DNA of 64,000 nt from Piliocolobus tephrosceles (GCF_002776525.5 NC_045441.1:111192325-111256324); one strand, 5' to 3'. Positions 13,054 to 24,602 are shown, counted from the stretch's first letter. Notes: generated from the letters alone by a model not told the origin. Program-made: numbers and translations.

Positions 13054-14639
13054 ATTTTTTAACTGTAATGGTGGTAGTGTCCTTTCCAAAAGAAAGTCCA
13101 GAAATAAAAAAAAATAAATAAATAAAATTAACTTCAAAAAGTTACTTTGGAAACATAGTACAAAACCTATTCAAGGAAATACACATTTTCTTATTTGTGC
13201 ACAACTCTAGAATAAGCTGTAGGTTTACTAATGTCTGTATATTTTTGTTTAAATTAATAAATATTTTTTGTTTACTTTGATGTGTAGAAATTTAAGATTA
13301 TGTTCTAACAGTAAATTCTGGAAATGTTTCAGCTCTGTTTCAAGATGGTGTTTTTAATGTTGTCCTGAAAATTGTTCTCTGCCATCATGTGCATTTTTCC
13401 TTCATGTTTACAGTAAGTAGACATAGCTTCTGACTTCCCAAATTTCTTATCTCTTGCTCTTCTAAATAATTCTGGATAATGAGATATAGTATTGCTAGGA
13501 AGCAATGTATTCTCATGCTGTGGAATTGTCATGAGAATACTCTGCCTGAAATACTTTTCTGCCTGTACAATGCTAAGAATAATGCCTAAGGAAATTTACT
13601 TGTATAAAGTGAACTTTAGATGCAATTTTCATATTCTCGAATAATATGCAGTATGTGTGCATAATTCAGTTTTGGTAGTCTGCACAAAGATGCCTATGAG
13701 GAAGAAAAAAATAACAAAACTTGGATGTCTCACATTGTCACTCTTGGTAATCAGGAAAATCAGATGCACTGAGGTTGGCATGAAAGACATGATAAATGTT
13801 GTGTGTGCAAAGATATTCTTTTATGTTACATAGTCACTGTTGTCATCATCATCACACTCTCCACCACTGGAATTTGAGCACTTTGTGGGAAGGGGCATTT
13901 GGATACAAAATATCAAGTCTGATGACTCCAACACCCATATTGATTCTAATCTTGTTGCCTACAATAATTAGATAATTTTATCAAATAGCCAACAGAATTA
14001 TCTTTCAAATTACTCGTAAGATGTTTTAAGATTTCCTTTTGAATATACAAATTTTACTTTTCCTGTGTTTAAGCCTGACATGGTGCAAATAAAATTAATA
14101 ATAATAGATTTCAATACTGAATCTCTTTCAAATGAACTGAAAAACACATTCCTGGAATCAATAGTTTGAAAACTAATTTCCAGCCTTTGAAGGAGGTGAA
14201 CAGCCTGGAGACTGTTGTTACTAAAATTTTGTTTTTCTGGTGAAGTCAACATTTGAGATTTCATCAATAGAAATCTTTTCAAAACAAACAGTCCCTTCAT
14301 GAGCTTTGTGGAATCTAACTGCAATAGCTTCAAAAAATGTTTTATTACTTTTATTAGCAGTGTAGAGAACGTTGTGGGTAAAAATACAATACATTGTAGG
14401 GAAAGATAGTTGTTTTCTAAGATGCTTATTAGCAAATTGGTTGACAGTGTTGCTCAGATCGTCAATATTCTTAATGGTTTCTAACTACTTGTTTTAGCAA
14501 TTACTGAAGAATAATGAAATTTCCAACTACAGCTGGAATTTTACATATTTCTCCTTCACTCTGAATTTTTGCTTCATGTACCTTGAAAATCTATTATTAG
14601 GTATATTCACATTAGGATTGGTACATTTGAAGACTTAAC
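13054..14639. other. Unique AT-rich DNA with (AAAT)n patch
   Basis: A short (AAAT)n/A-rich patch lies at about 13103-13128. The rest is unrecognised. A 141-codon minus-strand frame (14010-14435) has no recognisable domain; see the rejected list. Confidence 0.5.
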
Positions 14640-15131
14640 ACTGTTATCTTTATCTTCATCTATTAATAACCATTTTCTTGAATTCTACTTTGCCTATTTG
14701 TATAACCAAACCAGCTTTCCTTATATTAAGTGTTTGCATGTCAGATCTCTTTCAGTTTTTCTAATTAAGCCTGTTTGTGACTTTATATTTAAATTTAATG
14801 TTGTAAACAAAATTGCTTTTGTTTCTAATCTTCCTTTTTGAATCTAATCTGAAAGTCTGACTTTCAATTTTAATACTTTTTCTTCTTATATTTAATGAAA
14901 TTATAGATTTTATTGGATTTAACTATCGTCTTTAAAAACAAATTATCTTAACTTGTTTCTTTGTATTCTCTTTCTTGTTTCTCGCTTTCTCTTTCATGTT
15001 TCAAATATTTTAAATAATTCATTAGCTTTCTTCTATTCACATCTTAGCTGTACTTCTTTGTACTATTATTAGTGCTCTAAGAATTATAGAATACATCCAT
15101 AACTTACGACATTCCATTTTTTAGTCACCCT

Positions 15132-15388
15132 GTTTTGTTTTCTTTTGTTTTGAGACAGGGTTTCACTCTGTCACCTAGGCTGGAGTATAGTGGTCTGATC
15201 ACAGCTCACTGCAGCCTCAATCTCCCAGGCTCAGGTCATCCTCCCACCTCCTGAGTAGCTGAGACCACAGTGTGTGCCACCATGCCCAGTTAATTTTTAT
15301 TTTTAGTTTTTGTAGAAATAGGATCTCACTCTGTTGCCTAGGCTGGTCTCAAACCCCTGGGCTCAAACTATCCTCCCAACCCAGCCTT
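15132..15388 (-). mobile_element. Alu, J-type, 5'-truncated
   Basis: Antisense Alu starting with the T-rich tail and GAGACAGGGTTTCACTCTGTC. The right monomer is complete, but the left monomer stops at CTCCCAACCCAGCC, losing the 5' end. Diagnostic wording (TCACAGCTCACTGCAGCCTCAATCTCCCAGGCTCA) is typical of AluJ, the oldest dimeric class. It sits inside the L1M block and so postdates it. Confidence 0.9.
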
Positions 15389-15672
15389 ATAATCACCTTA
15401 TACCACTTCATGGAATATGTAAAAATTTCACAACACTAAAATTTCTGTAATCCTCAATTATTATCTGTTGTTAATTTATCAGATTTTAACTTCTACATAT
15501 CTTATATATGAGACAATATACTATTGTCTTTAGTCATTTGTTTTATTTAATAATTTTTTAAAAACTAAAAATACATGTAACTTCTGAAGCTCTTCAGTCT
15601 ATTTTGAGTTTTCATATAATATTTTCTTCAACTTTGACTTGTGTGTTTTGTTTAACTCTGCTGGTGGTTAAT

Positions 15673-16068
15673 TGTATTAGTCTGTTCTCGTGCTGAAAAT
15701 AAAGACATACCTGAGGCTGGGTAATTTATAAAGGAAAGAGATTTAATTGACTTACAGTTCCACATGACTGGGGCAGCCTCACAATCATGGCAAAAGATGA
15801 AGGAAGAGCAAAGGGATATCTTACATGGTGGCAGGCAAGAGAACATGTGTAGGGGAACTCGCTTTTATTAAACCATCAAATCTTGTGAGACTTACTATCA
15901 CAAGAACAGCATAGGAAAGACCCCCCCACAATGATTCAATTACCTCCCACCAGGTGTCTCCCATGACACATTGGAATTATTCAATTACCTCCCACCGGGT
16001 GTCTCCCATGACACGTTGGAATAAAATTCAAGATGAGATTTGGGTGGGGACACAGCCAAATTATATCA
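15673..16068 (-). mobile_element. THE1-type solo LTR with internal duplication
   Basis: Antisense THE1 LTR running from TGTATTAGTCTGTTCTCG to TTATATCA. The familiar blocks are present: GAGGCTGGGTAATTTATAAAGG, GTGTAGGGGAACTCGC, AAACCATCAAATCTTGTGAGAC and GATGAGATTTGGGTGGGGACACAGCC. Flanks TTAAT (15668-15672) and CTAAT (16069-16073) match at 4 of 5 positions. Inside, a segment of about 45 bp is repeated in tandem (15934-15978 and 15979-16023), making this LTR longer than usual. Confidence 0.9.
15934..16023. repeat. 45-bp tandem duplication within the THE1 LTR
   Basis: Two adjacent copies, each ATTCAATTACCTCCCACC...CATGACAC(A/G)TTGGAAT, differ at only about three positions (for example CCAGG/CCGGG and ACATTGG/ACGTTGG). 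The ancestral LTR has one copy of this block. The duplication is younger than the LTR itself. Confidence 0.92.
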
Positions 16069-16790
16069 CTAATTATCTCAGCTTTTATCAGATAATTTAT
16101 TTAAATAAACTTATTTTTTGAAGAACATATTGGTTGGGTGTAAAATCTGCACTGACATTTTAAAAACCATTTTAAATACAGCATTATATTGTCCTCAGAC
16201 CCTCATTGTTTCTACTGCAAAGACAGATCATAATTCTGTCATTGTTCTCCAATATATAATGAATTTTATTTCTTAGGTTGCTTTAAAAAATTTCTTTTTT
16301 CCTTTACGTTTAACACTTTAGCTATTATCTGGTTAGATGTGGTTTTCCTTTTATATATTATCATAGGATTTTATCAAGACTTATTTTTATCTCTAGACTT
16401 ATGTTCTTCATCAAATTAGAAGAAAATTTGACCACTATTTTAAAATATATTTTTCAATTCTATTGAAAAATAGATTGAAATTCTCTATTCTCAATCCAGC
16501 CTCCTTCTAGGTCTCTAAACATCTATATATTAGGTTGTATGATACCGTTCCACAGGGCACTAAAGTTTATTTTCTTTAATCTTTTAATTTTTTTGTTTTT
16601 CAGTTTGAATTCTTTCCATTTATATTTTCTGAAGAAGCACATGGAACCTTTCTTCTGTAGTACCTATTCTATTGCTTGGGCATCCAGTATTTTTTTCTAA
16701 ATATTATACGTTATACTTTGAATTTGCATAATTTTGAGTCAATCATTTTTTACATTTTCATTGCTTCACCAAGACATCCGTATACTTTAG

Positions 16791-17686
16791 TTCAGGTCCT
16801 GGAGAAGCAGAGGCCAAGATGAGATGAGACATGCAAAGCTTGACTGGGGAATGCCACTAACGAAACTGGGAAGCCAACCAAAGAGCCATCAAACCACAAT
16901 GGAGATCTGACTCCTGCAAAAGACAGAAAGAAGGAACCTAGGTAGATATTGATGGCATGCTCTTATAAACACATTTTGATAGATTCTCAAGACAAAATCT
17001 CCCGTTGAACAGGTACAGTGTCTCCTAGAAATATACCTGTAATAATGTCTCTGACATGCTCAGATCCTGGGTCCAGGTGGGTTCATTCTTGGGTCTCCAG
17101 GTGAGTTGCTCAGGTGCTTTGAATGGGCAGATTTTCCATTTACTGGGCAGTGGGTGGAGTGAGCAATGGCAGTATCAGTGGTGGGACAACTGACTCCCAG
17201 GCGGTCTGTGCTGGTGTTGGTAACAGCTGTAATGGGCTGGACGAGCTAGTCCCCAGGAACACAAGTGGCATGTGCAGGTGGGTTCCAGCTTTGATGGGAT
17301 TAGCATGTTGGATAGACCTGCCCCTAGGCCCCTTGCGAAGACTACTTGGGTGCCAATGGTAGTGTATGGGACTGGGTGATCTCCTGGCCCCCAGACAGCA
17401 TACTCAGGTACCAGTGGGCATAGAGCTGAACCAGGTGGACCTGACCTCAGGCTTCTGGGTGGTGTGTGCAAGTACTGGCTGTTGTAGGTAGAGACTGTTC
17501 TGCTGCTGGAGGCAGTGAGGTTGCTGCCAGTGGCCTGTGCTTCAGCCCTGACAGCAGCAGCCAACTGTGGTGGTGGCTGTAAGTAGGGGCTGTCAATGGG
17601 CTCCAGGAAGGTGAAGATACAGAAGCTGTTAGGCCCCAGCACAAAATGCAGTCTGGTGTGGTCTGGGCTCTCAAAATGGTACCTTG
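16791..17686 (-). mobile_element. GC-rich L1 5'UTR-like region
   Basis: A GC-rich island in AT-rich surroundings, with direct repetition of phrases such as 'cc(a/c)aggtgg' and 'ggtgtgtgcaagtactgg'. It lies immediately downstream (in element direction) of an L1 5' end at 17.69-18.10 kb, which is where the L1 5'UTR should lie. I infer it is the rest of that 5'UTR. The 155-codon minus-strand frame here (17175-17642) is Pro/Ser/Thr-rich and only reflects the base composition. Confidence 0.5.
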
Positions 17687-18098
17687 CTATAGCTGCTTAA
17701 GACTCGGGGTGTGTGGGACTCAGCGTGCCCTCCCTCTCTGGAGCAATACCATCATACAGTCTCCAGGAAGCTTCCTATGTTAGTCCCAGGGCCCGCCAGT
17801 GTTGAGGGGTTCTCCTGTCATTTCCAAAGTCCATGGTGGGAATGTGGACCACTGGGGGTCTCTTACTTACCCTTTTCCTGCATCGGAGACCCTCTGCAGG
17901 CTCCCAGCCCATCCTTGTGGAGCAGGACAGAAGCTTCCCTCCTCCATCCTTCATTTAGTTGCTTTCTGTCACTTCTCTGTTGAATTCCAGTGATCTCTCA
18001 TAAATGATCTATTTGAAGTGTAATTACCTATTTGCTATTTTGGTTCTTCTTCTGTAACAGATGCTTGTAGTCAGTCATCTTGAAACACTTCTCTTGAG
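17687..18098 (-). mobile_element. L1 5' end, copy A
   Basis: On the minus strand it begins AAGTGTTTCAAGATGACTGA, a diverged form of the L1 start (…CAAGATGGC…). About 400 bp of 5'UTR follows. It is clearly homologous to 18599-19008: shared blocks include GATGATCTATTTGAAGTG-like text, TTACCTATTTGCTATTTTG, CCCTCTCTGGAGCAAT and TATGTTAGTC. Confidence 0.75.
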
Positions 18099-18598
18099 TC
18101 ACTGCGCACTCTTGTTAGTTTAAAACTTCTTTAACATTTAAAACATAGTGGATGATTGCTGTACTATAAACTGGAGATACTTGCCTGTAATGGGCAGCAG
18201 GAAAAATGAGTTGAGATTGAAGTGGGAGGTGGAGTCAGGGGAAAAATCCTTTATAGAATGGGATTTCCCAGTGCATGTTTACATGACTGTGGAAACACCC
18301 AGAAGAAAGAGAAAGAGTAATGACTGGAAAAGAGAGAAAACAATGGTACAAATCTCAAAGGACATAAAGAGCAAAGTCCATCAGAGAACAAAAGAGAAGA
18401 GATGATATTAACACAGTAAGAACTCAGTAAATGTAGCCGAATGATTGAGTAAATGAGCCAATAAATGCCCTTTAGCAATCCCACTGGATGTCCTGTATTT
18501 AATCGCCTTTCCCACTCTCCAAAACAATTATATCTTGGACCACTTTTCTCATGTTTATAAATTCATTATGTTTTCTTTCTTTTAAAGCAGAGAATATT
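18099..18598. other. 500-bp spacer between two L1 5' ends
   Basis: Unrecognised, A-rich in its second half (18290-18410). Probably the original target DNA between two independent L1 insertions, or a remnant of another element. Confidence 0.4.
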
Positions 18599-19008
18599 GC
18601 CTTACTGTAGTTGCTTAGGACTCTGGTGTGTGTGGGACCCAGTGTGAGCTCCCTCTCTGGAGCAATGGCATTGTAAGGTCTTTAGGCAGCTCCTTATGTT
18701 AGTCTCAGGGCCTGTGAAGGTTGAGAGACTCTCCAGTGGCTAAACTTGTCAGAGTCCACAGTGGAATACGAACCACTGTAGGTCTGTCACTTACCCTTTC
18801 CTTGCAGTGAAGAGCCATCTCCAGGCTTCTTACTTTTCCCTCCTCCTTTACTCTAGGTATTCCCTAACACGTATCTGTTCAATTCCAGTGTTCTCTCTTA
18901 GATGATCTATTTGAAGTGCCATTACCTATTTGCTATTTTGCTTCTTTTTTGTGTGTACCAAAATGAATACCAGCTGCTTCTCCTCAGCCATCTTGAAGCT
19001 CCTCTTTG
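18599..19008 (-). mobile_element. L1 5' end, copy B (truncated)
   Basis: Minus strand begins AAGAGGAGCTTCAAGATGGC, a recognisable L1 5' terminus. The next 400 bp parallels copy A, then stops at about 18599. It has the same orientation as copy A. The two are too diverged to be a recent duplication. Confidence 0.75.
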
Positions 19009-19012
19009 TCTT

Positions 19013-19730
19013 TTCATTTTTGGGTTATCACAGTTCTGTATGTATTTTAGATAGAAGTCCCTCATCAGATATGTAGTTTACAAATATTTTCTTTCCTGAG
19101 GGTTATGTTTTCACTTTCTTCATGGTGTTCTTTCAAGTATCAAAAAGTTTTCCATTTTGATAAAGTAAAAATCTGTTTTCCTTTTGTTGCTCCTGCTTTT
19201 ATTGTCATAGCTAAGCATCTTTTGCCAAATTTCAGGTTGTGGAGATTTACCCTTATGTTTTATTTTAGGGATTTTATAGTTTTAGTTATTATATGGAGGT
19301 CTTCAGTGCATCTGAGTTAATTTTTTTTTTTTTTTTTTTGAGACCGAGTCTCGTTCTGTCGCTCAGGCTGGAGCGCAGTGGCCAGATCTCAGCTCACTGC
19401 AAGTCCCGCTTCCCGGGTTTACGCCATTCTCCTGCCTCAGCCTCCGGAGTAACTGGGACTACAGGAGCCCGCCACCTCGCCCGGCTAGTTTTTTTTTTTG
19501 TATTTTTTAGTAGAGACAGGGTTTCACCGTGTTAGCCAGGATGGTCTCGATCTCCTGACCTCGTGATCCGCCCATCTTGGCCTCCCAAAGTGCTGGGATT
19601 ACAGGCTTGAGCCACCGCACCTGGCCAAGTTAATTTTTATATATAGTGTGAGATGAGTCCCACTTTATTCTTTTGAATGTGTCTATTCCATTGTTCCAGT
19701 ATATTTGGTTTATCCTTCCCTGTGTTGTGG
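19013..19730 (-). mobile_element. LINE-1 ORF2 3' fragment, split by AluY
   Basis: Antisense L1 text: CCTCATCAGATATGTAGTTTACAAATATTTTCTTTCC, TTTTCACTTTCTTCATGGTG, CATAGCTAAGCATCTTTTGCC and, after the Alu, AAGTTAATTTTTATATATAGTGTGAGATGAG. This is the same ORF2 segment as in the L1 at 11.7-12.1 kb but from a different copy. The Alu at 19321-19626 was inserted into it. Confidence 0.85.
19321..19626 (-). mobile_element. Young AluY, Old World monkey type
   Basis: Complete antisense Alu with a pure T tail of 19 bases and many intact CpG sites. A target duplication of AGTTAATTTTT lies at 19315-19325 (overlapping the tail) and 19628-19638. The 5' end reads, in sense, GCGGTGGCTCAAGCCTGTAATCC, and the right arm carries CCACCTCGCCCGGCTAG. 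These are, to my knowledge, cercopithecid AluY marks rather than human AluY. Confidence 0.95.
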
Positions 19731-20748
19731 TCTGGAAAGTTCCACCAGGAAAAAGCTAGTGTAACTGTGGTGTTTACCTTTATGTTTACCTTTTCTTTGA
19801 CTGTCTCTTTTGCTACCCTTAGTCCAGTGCATGAGTAGAGATGCCTATTATATTTTGTCCAACTTTACAACTATTCATTGTAAAGAAGAAGCCCAAAACA
19901 AGATACTTGGTCATGGTCTCCCATATAATTTTTAAATGTCTATATCTATAATATTCTAAAGAGAATGAAAGTTTGCTTCTTCAGATTTTGGTTAGGCAGA
20001 TGAGGCCGTTTACATAAATAATATTAAGGCAGTTTTCTGAAAAACAAACAACAACAACCACAAAAACTGACACTGGAATTTGTGAGAATGGAAATAGATA
20101 GGGTTAGATGTCAAACAAAGTGTAGTCAAATGGGCATAACTCCACTATCAGGAGAAGGGGACTCACAAAATCGAAGTGATGTGATCATCTCAGGGATGAC
20201 TGACTAGATGATCCCTGATGAGAGTGGTCACCAAAGTTAAATCTTGTTAAAAATACAGGAGTATATAAGAAGCAGCTGCTATAGGGACCACTTAGGTGAA
20301 CAAGAAAATGTATTAAAAAATAAGAAATGATGCAGATTGATGAAAACTGAGAAAACATATTCTTAGACAAACATAAAAAAGAAATGAGTAGATAATCAGC
20401 TTTAAAATTGTGTTTTAATTTTATTTATTTACTTTAGGCTCTACCTCTATGTCTCAGGAACAAACTAGTCTTACCAATGGTGCTGATTGCAAGATTTTAA
20501 TACTATCAGGGTAAATTTTGCAGAAACAGAGAAAGAAAAACACTAACTGAATTAAACTATGAGCTAATAAGTGGTCATTTTGTATGTGCATCCTAAAACA
20601 GCAGGGATAGATATTTGCCCTGAGGATGAGTTAGGCAGAGTTTCAGTGATGCCAAGCCAATGTTGCTCCCTTCCTCCTTTAGGATAGATCTACATAATTG
20701 GGCTACTTGAATAAATTAGATGCTGGAATGATCATGAATATGTATTTT
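19731..20748. other. Unique DNA
   Basis: No repeat recognised. Several purine-rich stretches but no coding signature. Confidence 0.5.
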
Positions 20749-20880
20749 AAACTCTGCACCTTAGTTTTCATGTGATTACTGGGTGCATGTGTAGCACCTA
20801 CATATAGGGTGTTTGTTAGAATTACATGAAATCTATATAAAGTTCTTGACATATAGTAATAACTCAATGAATATTAAGTA
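20749..20880 (+). mobile_element. MIR fragment
   Basis: Matches the MIR second half in order: CTCTGCACCTTAGTTTTCATGTG, then the TGTTAGAATTACATGAAAT block, then TTGACATATAGTAATAACTCAATGAATATT. Heavily diverged, as expected for this ancient tRNA-derived SINE. Confidence 0.65.
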
Positions 20881-21078
20881 TATCTAACAGAATATACATG
20901 TGTGCCATGTGACAAAACAGAAAGATTTTATTATGAAAATGTGATAAGTGATCAGGTTGAAAATTCAGAATTTTGATTTCATTCATTCCCATGCATCTCT
21001 TCCATTGTTTTAGAATTCGAAGTATTATTTTAGTAAAAAATATGATTGTGAGGTCACATCCCTTGAAAAACTTCATTC

Positions 21079-21082
<4 letters not shown>

Positions 21083-21111
<29 letters not shown>
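21083..21111. repeat. Poly(T) run of 29
   Basis: Uninterrupted T29 not attached to a recognisable Alu or L1 body. It either expanded in place or is the tail of an extremely truncated retrotransposon. Confidence 0.95.
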
Positions 21112-21113
<2 letters not shown>

Positions 21114-22096
21114 CTATTGAGGTTCTCTATTTCAAAATATATATATTTCAAGTAATCTTTTACCTTTTGTAAAATATTACGTACAATAAAATAGTTTTTT
21201 TAAATTAAGCATAAAATACTAGAGGACAGATACTAACAAGCTGGAAGAAAAATGGGGTAATTACCTTCAGTGATAAATAGTTTAATACAAGAAGATCTGT
21301 AGTACATAATTCTTTCTAAAAAAAGTTTTTAATTTGTTTGGGAACTCAGAACTCTCCTGAAATTTCTGTGAATTTGCTATTGCAATAACAATAAGGGCAA
21401 TTTTCCATCAGCATAAACAAATTTTAATTGTCCAGCAGGTACTATATAATTATATGTGCAATGACATGATGAATGTGGTTATATTTTATACATTATAAAA
21501 ATATTGTTGAATTATTAAAGTATGATTTTGGATTATAAAAATGCTTCTTGAAGAAAAAAACACATTTAAAATTAAGAGGTTATTACCTAAAGTAATTAAG
21601 AGGAGATAAAATGCTAAAATAAGTAAATAGACTAATTTTTTTCACTGACCGAGGCAGCTAAGAAAAAATCTAAAAGAAACACATAATGGCAAATGTAAAA
21701 GAAAACAACAGTATTTAGATTAATATTGAAACACTTTGTTGAAGGCAAGCAATTATATTATTCCAGGGCACTGAATGTTTACTTACAAAGCTCATATCAT
21801 AAGAGCATGTTTGTTTTTAAGTTTTGTTTCAGCTGCAAATCTGAGGCCACAAAAATAACTGTTAGTTACACGTGGCAGGGTAAGCTGGCCATTTAATCTT
21901 TGAGGAGAGATATGTTGATAGAAAATTCTACTAAGTTTTTGTTTTTTTTTCTGATTTTTTCTTATACTTGAATACTGTTAATGCCATTTGTGTATCATTG
22001 CACAGAAGAAAAGGAACAATGAAAATGTAGGGTGTATTGTGTTCATATTCATAGCTATACAGATGTAACAAAATGAACTGGTAATGATTGTTTTAA

Positions 22097-22166
22097 ATAT
22101 ATATGTATACATATGTATGTGTGTATTTATATATATGTATGTATATTGGTATGTACATATACATTT
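22097..22166. repeat. AT/TATG-rich low-complexity tract
   Basis: Imperfect TATA and TATG units (for example ATATATGTATACATATGTATG). Creates a spurious Tyr/Ile/Met-rich frame. Confidence 0.85.
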
Positions 22167-22829
22167 TTAACACACTTATGCTATGTGTGCTTAATATTAA
22201 TACTTGCTTAAATAATTGCAGATTCATAGAAATTCCTGTTTACCAAGATATTCCATATTATCATCACTTAATTGGAAAGAAGACTTGAGAAAAATATTGA
22301 AAAAAATGCGAAATTCTGAGACACAAAATACTTTTTGACATCTGATGTTATAAACTTACCCTTGTAGTAAAGCTGTGATACATCACAAATGAAACATTCA
22401 ATATTCTTTCCAGTAAATAAACATCAGCGGCATTTTGGAAATATACTGACTATTGTACAATAAATGGATTTTCTATGTCCAAATGGATTTTCTATTTCCT
22501 ATTTTTTCCTCAATCAAAATATATTTTTCCTTCTCTTTATGGCTGCCACATTCTTGGAATGCAATTAGGACTCACACACAATTTACAAATATTTATTGAG
22601 CACTTAGTATTTATTTACTTGTTCATCCACAAGGTTAGATTGCTGCCGAGTTCCAAAGAACTGTATTAAGGAATGTGATGAAGAGGGCAAGGAAGTGGCC
22701 TGCTCTTATTTGATTTTGTGCTAATTGTGGCCATAGGAATAAATCAGGTAAAATACTCATACATTAAAATTGCTGTTTCTAAGAAAAGAGGAAGCTGAAA
22801 TAGAAGAGGGAAATGAACTAACATTAAGT

Positions 22830-23880
22830 AGAACAGTAAGGCAAAGAGTGACTGACACCTTAATGAAGAGGAATTAAGCCTTTGACATGGAGAGGACAAT
22901 AGCCTTCAAGCTGAAGGAGTAGCATATACAGACAGCTCAAAATGAGAAAGAGCGTAGCTTTTTAATTAATTGAAAGAACCACAGTGTGATGAGAAAACAC
23001 AGAATAAGAATGCTAGAAAGGGGACCAATTATTCAGGGCCTTGGAGGCCACTGGAAAGTTTTTTTTTTCCTCTGGGTGCTTTCAGAAGGCATTAAAGGAT
23101 CTTTGATAGGTAGAGATGTGATCTATTTTATGTTAAGAGAAACATTTTTTTTTCTATTATGTGAAGAATTGATTGAACTTAGGCAAAAATGGAAAAACAG
23201 AGATCTGTTAAGAGACATTTATAATAATTGAAGCCCAAAATAATAAAGACAGAATTAAAATAATGATAGTAGAAGTAAAGAGAAGAGGGTAGTATCAAGG
23301 AGTGACTGAAAGAAAAAGAAAATTGAAGGAAGCAAGGAATTTTTTTTTAAGTATCAGGCAGAAAAATCTTCATGAATGGACTCAAAGATGACTTGTGAGG
23401 GTAAGAGAGGAGGCTTATTTTGTAGAGAAAATTCTGAGGTTTTTTTCCATCCTTTGGCATATTAAAGTGGAGAATCAAAAGGCAATTGCGTATTTGAATG
23501 TGGACATCAGAAAGAGATAATTGTGAGTCAGTGGACAAAAGGTAATATCTAAACCTATGGGAACTCATTAAATAATCTAGGTAGAAAATGATTGGAGAGA
23601 AGAAAAGAAAGGTCACAATGGAGAGAAGAAAAGAGTTCAAAATATTAAAAGGTTCGGCAGAAAATAAGAAACCAGCTAAGGGGACAGTGATAAATTAGTG
23701 AGGAAAAGTTAAAACCCGAAAAGGGCATGCCATGAAATACAAGAAATAACAGTACTTCAGGGAGCACAAAGCAGTCCACAGTATGAGGGTTTTTGAGGGA
23801 TAAAATGAGATGGAGACAGAGACGTATTACTGGCAACCTTGAAAAAAGCTGTTTCAATGGCATGATGACAGCAGAGTCGT
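22830..23880 (+). mobile_element. Ancient mammal-wide repeat, about 1 kb, family not assigned
   Basis: Phrases appear in the order of a familiar, very old mammalian interspersed repeat: CAGGGCCTTGGAGGCCACTGG (23034), GTAGAGATGTGATCTA (23111), TTGCGTATTTGAATGTGGACATCAG (about 23486), a GGGACTC-like block near 23560, and ACCTTGAAAAAAGCTGTTTCAATGGCATGATG (23838). It is highly diverged and full of purine-rich insertions. I recognise the order but cannot name the family with confidence (L2-like or an old transposon). The frames inside are not coding. Confidence 0.55.
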
Positions 23881-24477
23881 TCCATTAAGAGTTTACAGTC
23901 AAGAGAGGGGAAAAAAGAGTAATTGTTATAACATAGTAAATTGCTGTGGTATGGAAGAAAGAGATATTTATTCTAACTTAAACTATCAGTGTAGGCTCCT
24001 TTTAGAAGACTATACCTTTAGGTTGTAATAAATATTCTTTCCTGTGGGATATATAAGATATGTATTTGAAATAACAAAATGATTTAAAAGAAATTCTTTC
24101 AATTGCAGATTCTTCAGGTCTGATCTATATTATCTTGTCCCCACCAATGAACTTGCCAAATATGTTACCTGTAACAGTACTGGGTTTGATTGAAGACCAG
24201 AAAAAAAATCTTGCATCAAGGTACTTTTTATTTCAGGAAAATATCTTTATAGAAGTCGAAGTATTCCTGAAGTTAAAAATTCTGAGTACTAATTAGAAAG
24301 CCCTCCGGATTTTATTTTTTACATTCAATTAAAGCAATCATATTATATAATATAATATTAACTCTTCTTTCTCAGTTGATTATTTGCATGTATACTTTCT
24401 AAGTACAATATAAAGTTTTGGAGAGCAGGAGCATAACTTTTTCAACTTTGATGATGCTCAAGTTCCATGTGACTCTT

Positions 24478-24542
24478 ATATCAGGTAGATATTTGGTATC
24501 TATTAGATATAATAGATATAATATATCAGGTAGATATTTGGT
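24478..24542. repeat. 20-bp direct repeat pair
   Basis: ATATCAGGTAGATATTTGGT occurs at 24478-24497 and again, identical, at 24523-24542, separated by an AT-rich 25-bp spacer. Likely a small local duplication. Confidence 0.95.
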
Positions 24543-24602
24543 GGATGAAGAAAGTATTGATGGGGAGAGGTGATATATTGGTTGTGAATTGAAAGATTAC
24601 TA

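Larger units (their letters stand above)
14640..16790 (-). mobile_element. Old LINE-1 (L1M-type) 5'/ORF1-side region, interrupted
   Basis: T-rich plus-strand text is antisense to the A-rich 5' half of an old L1. Recognisable blocks are those around 14640-15120, 15390-15660 (AGACAATATACTATTGTC) and 16080-16770 (GGTTAGATGTGGTTTTCC, TTATGTTCTTCATCAAATTAG, CCTCCTTCTAGGTCTCTAAACATC, CCGTTCCACAGGGCAC). It is split by an AluJ (15132-15388) and a THE1 LTR (15673-16068). The direction agrees with the L1 5' ends that follow at 17.7-19.0 kb, so part or all may be one element; the divergence makes this uncertain. Confidence 0.65.
20881..22829. other. AT-rich unique DNA with homopolymer and AT/TG patches
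   Basis: Contains a 29-T run at 21083-21111 and an AT/TG-rich low-complexity patch at 22097-22166. A short 'atttattgagcactta' phrase near 22590 could be a MIR/L2 scrap. Otherwise nothing recognised. Confidence 0.5.

Noticed and set aside
14010..14435. 141-codon minus-strand open frame
   Set aside because: About one frame of this length is expected by chance in 64 kb at this AT content, considering six frames. It has no recognisable domain, no Kozak or splice context, and its codons reflect AT-richness.
17175..17642. 155-codon frame in the GC-rich segment
   Set aside because: Low-information Pro/Ser/Thr/Gly composition with overlapping open frames on both strands, explained by a GC-rich L1 5'UTR.
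21083..21111. Poly(T) as the tail of an antisense Alu or processed gene copy
   Set aside because: No element body is attached on the right side and no flanking direct repeats are seen.
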